From the NCBI RefSeq assembly GCF_001905445.1, contig NZ_LIVQ01000005.1:386756-450755 (forward strand): a stretch of 64,000 nucleotides of DNA. The letters run 5' to 3'. How positions within the stretch are numbered: the first letter of the stretch is position 1; each line of letters begins with the position of its first letter. This document shows positions 7,797 through 16,108 of this stretch, in pieces. Source of the stretch: Streptomyces sp. CB00455 (GTDB lineage: Bacteria; Actinomycetota; Actinomycetes; Streptomycetales; Streptomycetaceae). The translations under genes and the position numbers were made by a program. The notes under the pieces are model-generated. The model worked only from the letters and a program-made list of their open reading frames with translations, was not told the origin of the DNA and made no database searches.

Positions 7797-8248
7797 GCGA
7801 CCACGGTTACGGCCCCGACGTCCCGCCACCACCGCCACCACCGCCACCCCCGCCGAAGGACGAGGGCGCGGGCGGAACGAAGAGCGGGGCGGACGATCCG
7901 TACGAGGACACCGGCGGGTCCCCGGATCAGGAGACGGCCCAGGAGGAGAACAAGTCCGGGAAGAGCACCGAGGACGCCGCCGGGGGCGGGGCGCTGGGCC
8001 CCGATGCATCGAATGCGGCGTCGCTGAGCGGTGAGGGCACGGGGGAACAGGCCGGTTTGAAGGACGGCATGGACGATCCTTACGACGACGACGCCGGCCA
8101 GTCGCCAGTCCAGGAGACGGCCAACGCGGGGGTGGACGGGGTCGAGGACGACGACGTGACCGACACACCCGCCCGTAACGCAGGGTGCTCACGGACTTCG
8201 CCAACTCCAAGGACAGCGCCTGGCTGGCCAATGCGGACCGGCCGCTGA
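7793..8248 (+). CDS. Acidic, proline-rich low-complexity hypothetical protein
   Basis: ATG 7793 has a clear GGAG site 6-9 bases upstream. The product (151 residues) starts with a run of 11 prolines and then carries two imperfect copies of an acidic motif, DDPYEDTGGSPDQETA and DDPYDDDAGQSPVQETA, about 60 residues apart. It is probably disordered and has no recognised domain. The last 20 or so residues run into the acylase remnant in another frame, so the C-terminus may be artificial, as expected if a deletion joined the two genes. Function unknown. Confidence 0.45.
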   Translation: MSDHGYGPDVPPPPPPPPPPPKDEGAGGTKSGADDPYEDTGGSPDQETAQEENKSGKSTEDAAGGGALGPDASNAASLSGEGTGEQAGLKDGMDDPYDDDAGQSPVQETANAGVDGVEDDDVTDTPARNAGCSRTSPTPRTAPGWPMRTGR

Positions 8249-9095
8249 CCGGGTACGAGCGGATCTGGGGCAATGTCGCCACGCAGTGCTCGATGCGGAC
8301 CCGGGGTGCGGTCGAAGACGTGGCGGCGATGGCCTCGAAGGGCGGGCTGACCGTCGCCGACCTGCAGGGACAGCAGTTCGCCAACCGGGTGCCGGCCGGT
8401 GGCCTGGCGGCGGCCGACGCGGCGGCGGCCTGCGCGGCCCTGCCGGGCGGCGCGGCGACGGCGGGCGACGGCGCCGCCGTGGACGTCTCGGCCGCCTGTG
8501 CGGTGCTGGCGCGCTGGGACCGGACGGCGGACGGCTCCAACCGGGGCGCGCTGCTCTTCGACCGGTTCTGGCGCAGGCTGACGGCGACGACCGCGGCCAA
8601 GGACCTGTGTCTGGTGCCGTTCTCGGCGGACGATCCGGTACGCACGCCGCGCACGCTCGACCGGGCGGCGCCCGGGATCGGGCGGGCCCTCGCGGACACG
8701 GTCCAGGAGCTGACGGCGGCCGGGATCGCCCTGGACGCGCCGCTGGGCGCGCACCAGTCGTGGTCCGGGGCGGGCGGAAGCTCCCGGTGGGAGGCGGTAC
8801 GGAGGCCCTGGGCGTCTGGAACGAGATCGAGGCGCCGTGGAACGCCGCGGCCGGGGGCCACCCGGAGGTGGTGCACGGCTCCAGCCGCATCCAGGCTGTC
8901 GGCTGGGACGGCAGCCGCTGCCCGGTGGCGCGCACCCTGCTGACGTACGGACAGTGCTCGAATCCGGTGTCGCCGTACTACGCCGACCAGACCAGGCTGT
9001 TCTCACAGGAGCGGTGGGTGACCTCGCGGTTCTGCGAGCGGGACATCCTCACCTCGCCGCAGCTGAAGGTGGTGTGGCCCCGGGAGCGCCGCTGA
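8185..9095 (+). pseudogene. Truncated, frameshifted penicillin-acylase-type amidase
   Basis: Only the C-terminal third of an Ntn-hydrolase acylase (penicillin/aculeacin acylase family) is present. The first frame reads VLTDFANSKDSAWLANADRP and continues to DAPLGAHQ. From about 8758 the family sequence resumes one frame over (VVRGGRKLPVGGGTEALG, later SHIQAVGW-like and YYADQTRLFSQERWVTSRF). Losing one base at about 8758-8759 explains the shift. The signal peptide, alpha subunit and catalytic N-terminal Ser of the beta subunit are absent. The left break coincides with the end of the acidic-protein gene. Confidence 0.78.
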
Positions 9096-9098
9096 AGG

Positions 9099-9138
9099 GC
9101 GGCCCGGGGCTCGTCCCAGGGCCTTCGCCCCGGGCCGC
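9099..9138. terminator. Bidirectional hairpin between acylase remnant and antiporter gene
   Basis: GCGGCCCGGGGC (9099-9110) and GCCCCGGGCCGC (9127-9138) form a perfect 12-bp stem around 16 bases. It sits between two converging genes, directly against the antiporter stop codon. Confidence 0.7.
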
Positions 9139-10278
9139 TCACGGGCTGACGGCAAGGAAGAGGAAGGCCGCGAACAGCACGAGGTGGACGCCGCCCTGGA
9201 GCAGGGTGGCGCGGCCCGGCACGATGGTGAGGGCGCTGACCACGATGGTCAGGGTGAGCAGCACCATGTGGACGGGTCCGAGGCCGAGCAGCAGCGGACC
9301 GGACATCCAGATCGAGGCCAGCGCGATGGCCGGGATGGTCAGGCCGATGCTGGCGATGGCCGAACCGTAGGCCAGGTTGAGGCTGGTCTGGACGCGGTCG
9401 CGGCGGGCGGCGCGGACGGCGGCGAGGGTCTCGGGCAGCAGCACCAGGAGCGCGATGATGACGCCGACGACCGCGTTGGGCAGGCCCGCCCGGGCGACGC
9501 CCTCCTCGATGGTCGGCGAGACGGCCTTGGCATTGCCGACGACGGCGACGAGCGCGACCAGCAGCAGGCCGAGGCTGATGTGGGCGGCGCGTGCGGTGGG
9601 GGGCTCGGCGTGGTCCTCGTCCTCGCCGGCGGCCGCCGCCGCGGCGGCCCGGGCCGCCTCCCGGCGGATGCGGTGGGTGTCCACGGGCAGGAAGTAGTCC
9701 CGGTGCCGGACGGTCTGGACGGCGATGAACAGGCCGTACAGGGCGAGCGAGGCGACGGCGGCGAAGGTCAGCTGCGCGGCGGAGAACTCCGGGCCGGGCT
9801 TGCTGGTGGTGAAGGTCGGCAGGACGAGGCTGAGGACGGCCAGGGTTGCGACGGTGGCCAGGGCGGCGCCCGAGCCCTCCGCGTTGAAGACGGCGACGCG
9901 GTTGCGCAGGGCGCCGACGAGCAGGGACAGGCCCACGATGCCGTTGCAGGTGATCATGACGGCGGCGAAGACCGTGTCCCGGGCCAGGGAGGCGGTCTTG
10001 TCGCCGCCGTCGGCCATCAGGGTGACGATGAGCGCCACTTCGATGACGGTGACGGCGACGGCCAGGACCAGGGAGCCGAAGGGTTCGCCGACACGGAGGG
10101 CCACGACCTCCGCGTGGTGGACGGCGGCGAGGACCGCGCCGGCCAGGCAGAGGGAGACCAGCACCACCGCGAGTCCCGGCAGATCGCGTCCCCAGCTGAA
10201 GACGAGTGCGACGAGCGCCACCACGGGGACCAGGACGGTCCAGTCGGTCCGGGGGGATTTGTTCGTTGCCGTACTCAT
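9139..10278 (-). CDS. chaA: Calcium/proton antiporter, ChaA-like
   Basis: A 379-residue polytopic membrane protein of the Ca2+:cation antiporter family, expected to export Ca2+ (or Na+/K+) in exchange for H+. Around eleven hydrophobic segments are visible. Both alpha-repeat-like motifs are seen: AVAVTVIEVALIVTLM in the first half and IALLVLLPETLAAVRAA in the second, each with the conserved acidic residue in a helix. An Ala/Glu/Asp-rich cytoplasmic loop lies between the halves. ATG 10276-10278 gives the usual N-terminus. It appears to be a single-gene unit with its own terminator. Confidence 0.85.
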   Translation of the reverse strand: MSTATNKSPRTDWTVLVPVVALVALVFSWGRDLPGLAVVLVSLCLAGAVLAAVHHAEVVALRVGEPFGSLVLAVAVTVIEVALIVTLMADGGDKTASLARDTVFAAVMITCNGIVGLSLLVGALRNRVAVFNAEGSGAALATVATLAVLSLVLPTFTTSKPGPEFSAAQLTFAAVASLALYGLFIAVQTVRHRDYFLPVDTHRIRREAARAAAAAAAGEDEDHAEPPTARAAHISLGLLLVALVAVVGNAKAVSPTIEEGVARAGLPNAVVGVIIALLVLLPETLAAVRAARRDRVQTSLNLAYGSAIASIGLTIPAIALASIWMSGPLLLGLGPVHMVLLTLTIVVSALTIVPGRATLLQGGVHLVLFAAFLFLAVSP

Positions 10279-10412
10279 ATCAGCCAACTTGCCAGAAGAA
10301 GCCCGCCGGTGCGGGGCGCGGCACGTGCCGGTAGCCCTGACGTGGCGCGTCTCACGGGGGTCTGCGGGTCTCCGGGGGCGGCGGGCCCGCCGCCCCGGCG
10401 GAGCGGCTCCGC

Positions 10413-10493
10413 GCGTCACCTCGGGCGCGGCGCGTCACTTGCGCACGAGGCATCACGTGCGCAGGACGCGTCACATCGCGCACGGTGCGTCAC
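10413..10493. repeat. Degenerate 18-19 bp tandem repeat
   Basis: Five spaced copies of GCGTCAC (one is GCATCAC) start at 10413, 10432, 10450, 10468 and 10487, a period of 19, 18, 18 and 19 bp. Read on the minus strand each unit is roughly GTGACGC followed by a CGTGCGC-like block. The last copy overlaps the stop codon of the leftward acyl-CoA synthetase. Confidence 0.65.
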
Positions 10494-12043
10494 ATCGCGC
10501 GCTCGTGGCCCTCCCAGTAGGGCTCGCGGAGCCGGCGCTTGTAGAGCTTGCCGTTCGGATCGCGCGGCATGGTCTCGATGAAGTCGACCGTCTTGGGGCG
10601 CTTGTAGCCGGCGAGCTGCCGCTCGCAGTGGCGCAGGATCTCCGCGGCCAGCGCGTCGCCCGCCTCGAAACCCTCCGCCGGTTCGATGACGGCCTTGACC
10701 TCCTCGCCCCAGGAGGCGTGCGGGATGCCGAAGGCAGCGGCGTCGGCGACCGCCGGGTGGGTCAGCAGGGCCGATTCGATCTCGGCGGGGTAGATGTTGA
10801 CGCCGCCCGAGATGATCATGTCGATCTTGCGGTCGCGGAGGAAGAGGTAGCCCTCCTCGTCCAGCAGGCCGAGGTCTCCGACGGTGAAGAAGTCGCCTAT
10901 CCGGTTCTTCTTCGTCTTCCCCTCGTCCTTGTGGTAGCTGAAGCCGCCGGTGTTCATCTTCAGGTAGACGGTGCCCAGTTCCCCTGCGGGCAGCCGGTTG
11001 CCGTCGTCGTCGAAGACGGCCAGTTCACTGATCGGCCAGGCCTTGCCGACGGTTCCCGGCTTCTTCAGCCAGTCCTCGGCGGTGGCGAAGGCGCCGCCGC
11101 CCTCGCTCGCCGCGTAGTACTCCTCCACGCACCGGCCCCACCACTCGATCATCGCCCGTTTGACGTGGTCGGGACAGGGGGCGGCGCCGTGGATGGCGTG
11201 CCGCATCGAGGACACGTCATAGGCGTCCTTCGTCTCCTGCGGCAGGGCCAGGAGCCGGTGGAACTGCGTGGGGACCATGTGGGTGTGCGTGCAGGCGTGG
11301 TGCTCGATCAGGCGCAGCATCTCCTCGGGGCTCCACTTGTCCATCAGGACCAGCGGGTGCCCGATGTGCAGGGCCGCGCCCGCGAACTGCAGGACCGCCG
11401 TGTGGTAGAGCGGCGAACAGACCAGGTGGACGTTGCCGTCGAAGGGGCGGATGCCGAAGATGCCGAGGAAGCCGCCGAGGTACGTCTCCTCCGGGAGCTT
11501 GCCGGGCAGCGGCCGGCGGATCCCGCGGGGGCGGCCGGTGGTGCCGGAGGTGTAGTTCATGACCCAGCCGAGGGTGCGCTCTCCGGGGGGCGTCGCGGGC
11601 CGCCCGTCGAGGAGTTCGGCGTACGGCCTGAAGCCCGGCACGGCTCCGACCGCGTAGCGGTGGCTCGCGGGCAGGGCCGCCTCGTCGGCCGCGGCGGCGG
11701 CGGCCCCGGCGAAGCGTTCGTGGGCGATGAGGACCTTGGCGCCGGAGTCGGAGACGATCCAGGCGATCTCGGGGCCGACCAGGTGGTGGTTGACGGGCAC
11801 GAGGTAGAAGCCGGCCTGGGAGGCGGCGAGGTAGGCGGTGAGGAACTCGACGCCGTTGGGGAGGACGACGGCGAAGACGTCCCCCTTTTCCATGCCCGCG
11901 GCGCGCAGGCCGTGGACCAGCCGGTTGACGTCCGCGTGGAGACGGCCGGCGGTCCACTCCTCGCCGTCGGGGGTCACCAGGACGGTGCGCCGGGGGTCCG
12001 CGGCGGCCTGGGACCAGAAGCCGTTGGGTGCCGTGTCGGTCAT
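10490..12043 (-). CDS. Acyl-CoA synthetase (AMP-forming)
   Basis: A 517-residue adenylate-forming ligase. It shows NYTSGTTGRPRGI (phosphate-binding loop), EYYAASEGGG (A5), GDLGLLDEEGYLFL, MIISGGVNIYPAEIE, and the C-terminal lysine motif DPNGKLYKR. It starts 5 bp after the stop of the nitronate monooxygenase gene, so the two are one operon and probably translationally coupled. Families with this pairing usually serve lipid or steroid-like side-chain catabolism; the true substrate is unknown. Start ATG 12041-12043. Confidence 0.9.
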   Translation of the reverse strand: MTDTAPNGFWSQAAADPRRTVLVTPDGEEWTAGRLHADVNRLVHGLRAAGMEKGDVFAVVLPNGVEFLTAYLAASQAGFYLVPVNHHLVGPEIAWIVSDSGAKVLIAHERFAGAAAAAADEAALPASHRYAVGAVPGFRPYAELLDGRPATPPGERTLGWVMNYTSGTTGRPRGIRRPLPGKLPEETYLGGFLGIFGIRPFDGNVHLVCSPLYHTAVLQFAGAALHIGHPLVLMDKWSPEEMLRLIEHHACTHTHMVPTQFHRLLALPQETKDAYDVSSMRHAIHGAAPCPDHVKRAMIEWWGRCVEEYYAASEGGGAFATAEDWLKKPGTVGKAWPISELAVFDDDGNRLPAGELGTVYLKMNTGGFSYHKDEGKTKKNRIGDFFTVGDLGLLDEEGYLFLRDRKIDMIISGGVNIYPAEIESALLTHPAVADAAAFGIPHASWGEEVKAVIEPAEGFEAGDALAAEILRHCERQLAGYKRPKTVDFIETMPRDPNGKLYKRRLREPYWEGHERAM

Positions 12044-12048
12044 GGTGC

Positions 12049-13164
12049 TCACGCCTCTCGGGCTCGGCCGGCGATGCGGTTGATGCGGTCGATGGCGCGT
12101 TCGAAGCCGCTGGTGAGGTCGTCGAAGACCGCCTGGACGCTGCGTTCGGTGGTCATCCGGCCGACGATCTGGCCGACGGGGGTGCCGAGCAGCGGCTGGA
12201 CCTCGTACTTCTGGATGCGGGAGACGGCCTCGGCGACGAGGAGTCCCTGGAGGGGCATGGGGAGCGCGCCGGGGCCCTCCGGGTCGTCCCAGGCGTCGGT
12301 CCACTCGGTGCGCAGCTGGCGGGCGGGCTTGCCGGTGAGGGCTCGGGAGCGGACGGTGTCTCCGGAGCCGGCCGCGAGGATCTTCTCGGTGAGCGCGCGG
12401 GAGTGGAGGTCGGCTTCGGTGGTGGTGAGCCAGAGGGAGCCCAGCCAGGCGCCCTGGGCGCCGAGGGCGAGGCCGGCGGCGATCTGTTCGCCGCTGCCGA
12501 TGCCGCCGGCGGCGAGGACCGGGAGCGGGGCGACGGCTTCGACGACCTCGGGAACGAGGACCATGGTGGCGATGTCGCCGGTGTGGCCGCCGGCCTCGTA
12601 CCCCTGGGCGATGACGACGTCGATGCCCGCTTCGGCGTGGCGGCGGGCGTGTTTGGCGCTGCCGGCGAGCGCGGCCACGAGGACTCCGCGGTCGTGGGCG
12701 CGCCGGATGACGTCGGCCGGCGGGGAACCGAGGGCGTTCGCCAGGAGTTTGACGGGGTAGTCGAAGGCGACGTCGAGCTGGTTGCGGGCGACCTGTTCCA
12801 TCCAGCCGGTGATCCGCCAGCCGGACGCCTCGCCTTCGGCGAGTTCGGGCACGTGGTGCTTGGCGAGGACGTCGCGGACGAAGGCGCGGTGTCCGGCCGG
12901 AATCATCGCCTCGATGTCGGCTTCGCTGATGCCGTCGACGGCCTTCTTGGCGGGCATCACGACGTCGAGGCCGTAGGGCTTGCCGTCGGTGTGCGCCTGC
13001 ATCCAGTCGAGGTCGCGCTTGAGGTCGTCGGGCGCGGTGTAGCGGACCGCGCCGAGTACGCCGAATCCGCCGGCCCGGGTGATGGCGGCCGCCACCGCCG
13101 GGAAGGGCGTGAAGCCGAAGATGGCGTGTTCGATCCCCAGTTTTTGGCTCAGCTCCGTCTCCAT
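12049..13164 (-). CDS. Nitronate monooxygenase family flavoprotein
   Basis: A 371-residue FMN enzyme of the NMO/2-nitropropane-dioxygenase fold, a TIM barrel that oxidises alkyl nitronates or acts in related flavin reactions. The N-terminus HAIFGFTPFPAVAAAITRAGG, the GYEAGGHTGDI segment with the family histidine, and the phosphate-binding ALGAQGAWLGSLWL support the call. ATG 13162-13164 is chosen because it gives the canonical start just after the promoter region; the frame stays open for nearly 1 kb upstream without meaning. It heads an operon with the acyl-CoA ligase. A CTGAC-type inverted repeat lies 45 bp before the start. Confidence 0.88.
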   Translation of the reverse strand: METELSQKLGIEHAIFGFTPFPAVAAAITRAGGFGVLGAVRYTAPDDLKRDLDWMQAHTDGKPYGLDVVMPAKKAVDGISEADIEAMIPAGHRAFVRDVLAKHHVPELAEGEASGWRITGWMEQVARNQLDVAFDYPVKLLANALGSPPADVIRRAHDRGVLVAALAGSAKHARRHAEAGIDVVIAQGYEAGGHTGDIATMVLVPEVVEAVAPLPVLAAGGIGSGEQIAAGLALGAQGAWLGSLWLTTTEADLHSRALTEKILAAGSGDTVRSRALTGKPARQLRTEWTDAWDDPEGPGALPMPLQGLLVAEAVSRIQKYEVQPLLGTPVGQIVGRMTTERSVQAVFDDLTSGFERAIDRINRIAGRAREA

Positions 13165-13208
13165 GGGCGGCAGGATGCCGCAGCCCGGCGGCCGAGGGAA
13201 GAGGTTTT

Positions 13209-13223
13209 CTGATGCAGTGTCAG
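13209..13223. promoter_or_regulatory. Inverted repeat CTGA-N7-TCAG upstream of nitronate monooxygenase
   Basis: CTGATGCAGTGTCAG, read on the minus strand as CTGACACTGCATCAG, is nearly the same element as that at 1035-1049 before an acyl-CoA ligase. Shared flanking TTTT strengthens the match. It is probably an operator for one regulator of both transcription units. Nothing else convincing is seen in the 284-bp gap 13165-13448, which is GC-rich. Confidence 0.45.
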
Positions 13224-13448
13224 ATTCTTTGGGGCCCAGTCGGTGCGGACGGGGACCGGCGGGCGGGCAGATACCACTAGCGTGCGGGGGCGCCTGCGGC
13301 GCGCTCGGCGGACCTCGGGGTGGCCGGGCCGGGGAGGGCGTCCGCCCGCGCGCCCCGGGCGGCGGCGCGCCCCGGTTGCACGGCGGACGGCGGGCGCACA
13401 CGTGAGCAGCGGGAATCGTGCGGCGGGCAGCGGACAGGAGGGCCGGAC

Positions 13449-15518
13449 ATGGCAACGGACACGGGGGCCGCGGCGGCGGCGGACGCCGGCAGGGAACGAA
13501 CGGAGGGCCGGGGACGGGGGCACGGACACGGACACGAGCGGGTGGACGGGCACGGGCAGGCGGACGGGCACGAGCAGACGGACAAGCGCAGGCCCCGACG
13601 GGTGGGCGCGGGTGGGCCCGGGGAGGCAGACGGGCACGGGCCCGCGCAGGCAGACGGCATCCGGGACGGGCACGGGCGTGGGCGGGAGGGCGGCCCCCGG
13701 GCCGGGTGGGTGGGCGTCGGACGGGGTGGTGGTGGGCGGGGGTTGACGCGGCGGCGGTTGGGGGCGCGCCTGCTCGCGCTCGGCGGGGTGCTGGTCCTGC
13801 ACGCCGCGCTCCCCGGCAGCGCCGGCGCGTCGGGCAGCCCGGCGGAGCGCCGCGCGCTCCAGGGGCTGCGGCTGCGCTACGGCTCCGCGCGCCAGGCCGG
13901 CCTGCTGGAGAGCCACCTGGAGGGGGTGGCGGACGAGGCGCGGCGGTTCCTCGGCCCCTCCCCCGAACACCCCTACTACGCGGGGGCGGTGGTCCTGGCC
14001 GGGCGCGGCCGCACCGTCGCCCTGCACCGCGCCATGGGCGACGCCGTGCGGTACGCGGACTACGACGGGCGGACCGACCGGGCCCGGGAGTTCCCGGCCG
14101 CCGAACGGATCGCGATGGCACAGGACACGGTCTTCGACCTGGCCTCGCTGACGAAGCTGTTCACCTCGATCCTGGCCGTGCAGCAGATGGAGCGCGGCCG
14201 GCTGGAGCTGGAGGCTCCGGTGCGGCGCTACCTGCCGGAATTCACGGGCGGCGGCAAGGAGCTGATCACGGTCCGTCAGCTGCTCACACACACCTCGGGG
14301 CTCCGCTCCTGGGCGCCCTTCTACCAGGAGTCCACGCGCGAAGGCCGACTGAGGCTGCTGTGGTCGGTGCGGCCCCAGGAGACCCCCGGGTCGGTGTACC
14401 GCTACTCGGACCTGAACCTCATCGCGCTCCAGCTGCTCCTGGAACGGATCACCGATCTCACTCTGGACGCCCTGCTCCACGACGAGATCACCGCTCCGCT
14501 CGGGATGCACCGCACCCGGTACAACCCGCCGCCCTCCTGGCGCCGCGGCATCGCCGCCACCGAAGTGCAGCGCCCGCCCTGGTCCGGCCTGGACCGCGGG
14601 CTGGTGTGGGGCGAGGTCCACGACGAGAACGCGCACGCGCTCGGCGGAGTCGCCGGCCATGCCGGGATCTTCGGCACGGCCTGGGACCTCGCCGTCCTCG
14701 CCCGCGCCCTGCTCGACGGCGGAGCCTACGCGGGCCGGCGCATCCTGCGCCCCGCCTCCGTCGAACTGCTCTTCACCGACTACAACACCGCCTTCCCGGG
14801 CGACGACCACGGACTCGGGTTCGAGCTCTACCAGCACTGGTACATGGGGGCCATGGCCACGCCCCACTCGGCCGGCCACACCGGCTTCACCGGCACCTCC
14901 CTCGTCCTGGACCCGTCCACCGACTCCTTCCTGATCCTGCTGGGCAACGCCGTCCATCCGGTGCGCACCTGGCGGGCCGGCAGCGCGCCGCGGGTCGCCG
15001 TCGGCAACCGCTTCGCCCGCGCCGTCCCGGTCCGTACGAGGCACGGCGGCCCGGCGTGGTTCTCCGGGACCACCCCGGGGACCTCCGGAACCCTGACCCT
15101 GCCGCCGCTCACCCCGGCGACCGCGTCGGCTCGGCTGCGCTGCGCCGTCTGGTGGGACACGGTGCCCGGCGAGGGCTCCTTCCACCTGGAGACCTCGCCG
15201 GACGGGGAGACCTGGGAGCCCCTGCCCTTCACCACGGTGCGGTCCACCGGCGGTGCGGCCGAGCCCTGGCCGCGGGGCGCGGCGGGCGGCTGGTCGGGCC
15301 GCGTCTGGCACCGCCTGGAGGCGCCCCTGACGGCTGCCTGGGCGGGCCGGGAGGTGCGGCTGCGCTTGCGCCACCGCACGAGCGGCCGCTACGTGGGGCG
15401 GGGCGTCTACGTGGACCTCGTCCGCGTGGCGGAGCCGGGGCGCCTGCTCTTCGCGGAGGACCGCCCCGCCGACGCCGCCCGCGTCACGGCCACGGGCTGG
15501 ACCCGCTCGGCCGACTGA
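13449..15518 (+). CDS. Secreted serine hydrolase, beta-lactamase class C fold
   Basis: A 689-residue protein. AGGAGG stands 6 bases before ATG 13449. Residues 1-95 are a Gly/His/Asp/Arg-rich low-complexity leader, followed by TRRRLGARLLALGG and a hydrophobic stretch to ALPGSAGA, which resembles a Tat-type signal peptide. The catalytic domain has SLTK (S233, K236), YSDLN (Y319) and HTG (H477), the three class C/DD-peptidase motifs. A beta-rich C-terminal domain of about 170 residues follows, perhaps carbohydrate- or discoidin-like. The long leader before the signal is odd; a start nearer 13740 would give a normal export signal. Confidence 0.82.
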   Translation: MATDTGAAAAADAGRERTEGRGRGHGHGHERVDGHGQADGHEQTDKRRPRRVGAGGPGEADGHGPAQADGIRDGHGRGREGGPRAGWVGVGRGGGGRGLTRRRLGARLLALGGVLVLHAALPGSAGASGSPAERRALQGLRLRYGSARQAGLLESHLEGVADEARRFLGPSPEHPYYAGAVVLAGRGRTVALHRAMGDAVRYADYDGRTDRAREFPAAERIAMAQDTVFDLASLTKLFTSILAVQQMERGRLELEAPVRRYLPEFTGGGKELITVRQLLTHTSGLRSWAPFYQESTREGRLRLLWSVRPQETPGSVYRYSDLNLIALQLLLERITDLTLDALLHDEITAPLGMHRTRYNPPPSWRRGIAATEVQRPPWSGLDRGLVWGEVHDENAHALGGVAGHAGIFGTAWDLAVLARALLDGGAYAGRRILRPASVELLFTDYNTAFPGDDHGLGFELYQHWYMGAMATPHSAGHTGFTGTSLVLDPSTDSFLILLGNAVHPVRTWRAGSAPRVAVGNRFARAVPVRTRHGGPAWFSGTTPGTSGTLTLPPLTPATASARLRCAVWWDTVPGEGSFHLETSPDGETWEPLPFTTVRSTGGAAEPWPRGAAGGWSGRVWHRLEAPLTAAWAGREVRLRLRHRTSGRYVGRGVYVDLVRVAEPGRLLFAEDRPADAARVTATGWTRSAD

Positions 15519-15643
15519 GGGCCGTTCCCGCAATCCCCGGTGGATCGGCGCGCGGTGTCGGATGCGGTGCATCGCCAGGCGGAGGGCGCCCCCACCCTGG
15601 GCGCATTCGAGCACGATCGGGCATTCCGCCAACGCCGGGGTAC

Positions 15644-15665
15644 CTCCCGGCGGTAGCCGGGGGAG
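15644..15665. terminator. Hairpin between serine hydrolase and VOC gene
   Basis: CTCCCGGC and GCCGGGGGAG pair around GGTA, with one extra G. A GGGTACCTCCCGGC...GCCGGGGGAG block like this recurs in Streptomyces intergenic DNA, from memory. It lies between converging genes. Confidence 0.5.
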
Positions 15666-15715
15666 ACGCGGCCGTAGCCGGCGTGGTGCGCCCGCCGGGG
15701 GTTACGGGAAAGCCC

Positions 15716-16108
15716 TCAGGGCGTGTCCGGCCGGTGGCGGACCAGGCAGAAGGGGTGGCCCGCCGGGTCGGCGTAGACGCGCCAGTCGCCGTGGGCCGGA
15801 TCCTGGTCGAGCAGCGTGGCGCCGGCCGCCAGCACCTGCTCCTGCGCCGCCTGCGGATCGGACACGCCGAAGTCCAGGTGGAACTGCTGGGGGCGGGCCG
15901 GGTCGGGCCACCGCGGCGGACGGAAGTCCGCCACCCGCTGGAAGGCGAGGACCAGGCCGGAGGGCGCGTGCAGCGTCGCCCATTCCTCGTCGACCGACCA
16001 CCGCGGGTCCGGCCGGTTGACGGCGCCGCCCAGCAGCGCCCGGTAGAAATCGGCGAGCGCGCGCGGGTCGGGGCAGTCCAGGACCACGCACTGCAGTGCA
16101 GCGATCAC
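15716..16108 (-). CDS. VOC (glyoxalase/bleomycin-resistance) family protein
   Basis: A 130-residue single VOC domain pair: CVVLDCPDPRALADFYRALLG at the N-terminus, HLDFGV in the middle and YADPAGHPFCLV near the end are the usual betaalphabetabetabeta markers with the second metal or substrate histidine region. Such proteins may be metal-dependent lyases, dioxygenases or binding proteins; no specific role can be assigned. It starts at a GTG overlapping the TetR stop by four bases (GTGA), so it is co-translated with the regulator. Confidence 0.85.
   Translation of the reverse strand: MIAALQCVVLDCPDPRALADFYRALLGGAVNRPDPRWSVDEEWATLHAPSGLVLAFQRVADFRPPRWPDPARPQQFHLDFGVSDPQAAQEQVLAAGATLLDQDPAHGDWRVYADPAGHPFCLVRHRPDTP

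Noticed and set aside
5482..8034. Rightward 850-codon open frame
   Set aside because: It runs antisense through the acyl-CoA synthetase and only its first part matches the SDR remnant; not a gene as a whole.
10413..10493. CRISPR array
   Set aside because: Units are 18-19 bp, degenerate and without unique spacers or cas genes.
9184..12760. Very long rightward open frames opposite the antiporter, ligase and nitronate monooxygenase genes
   Set aside because: Products are glycine/aspartate or threonine/arginine low complexity, shadows of third-position GC in the true leftward genes.
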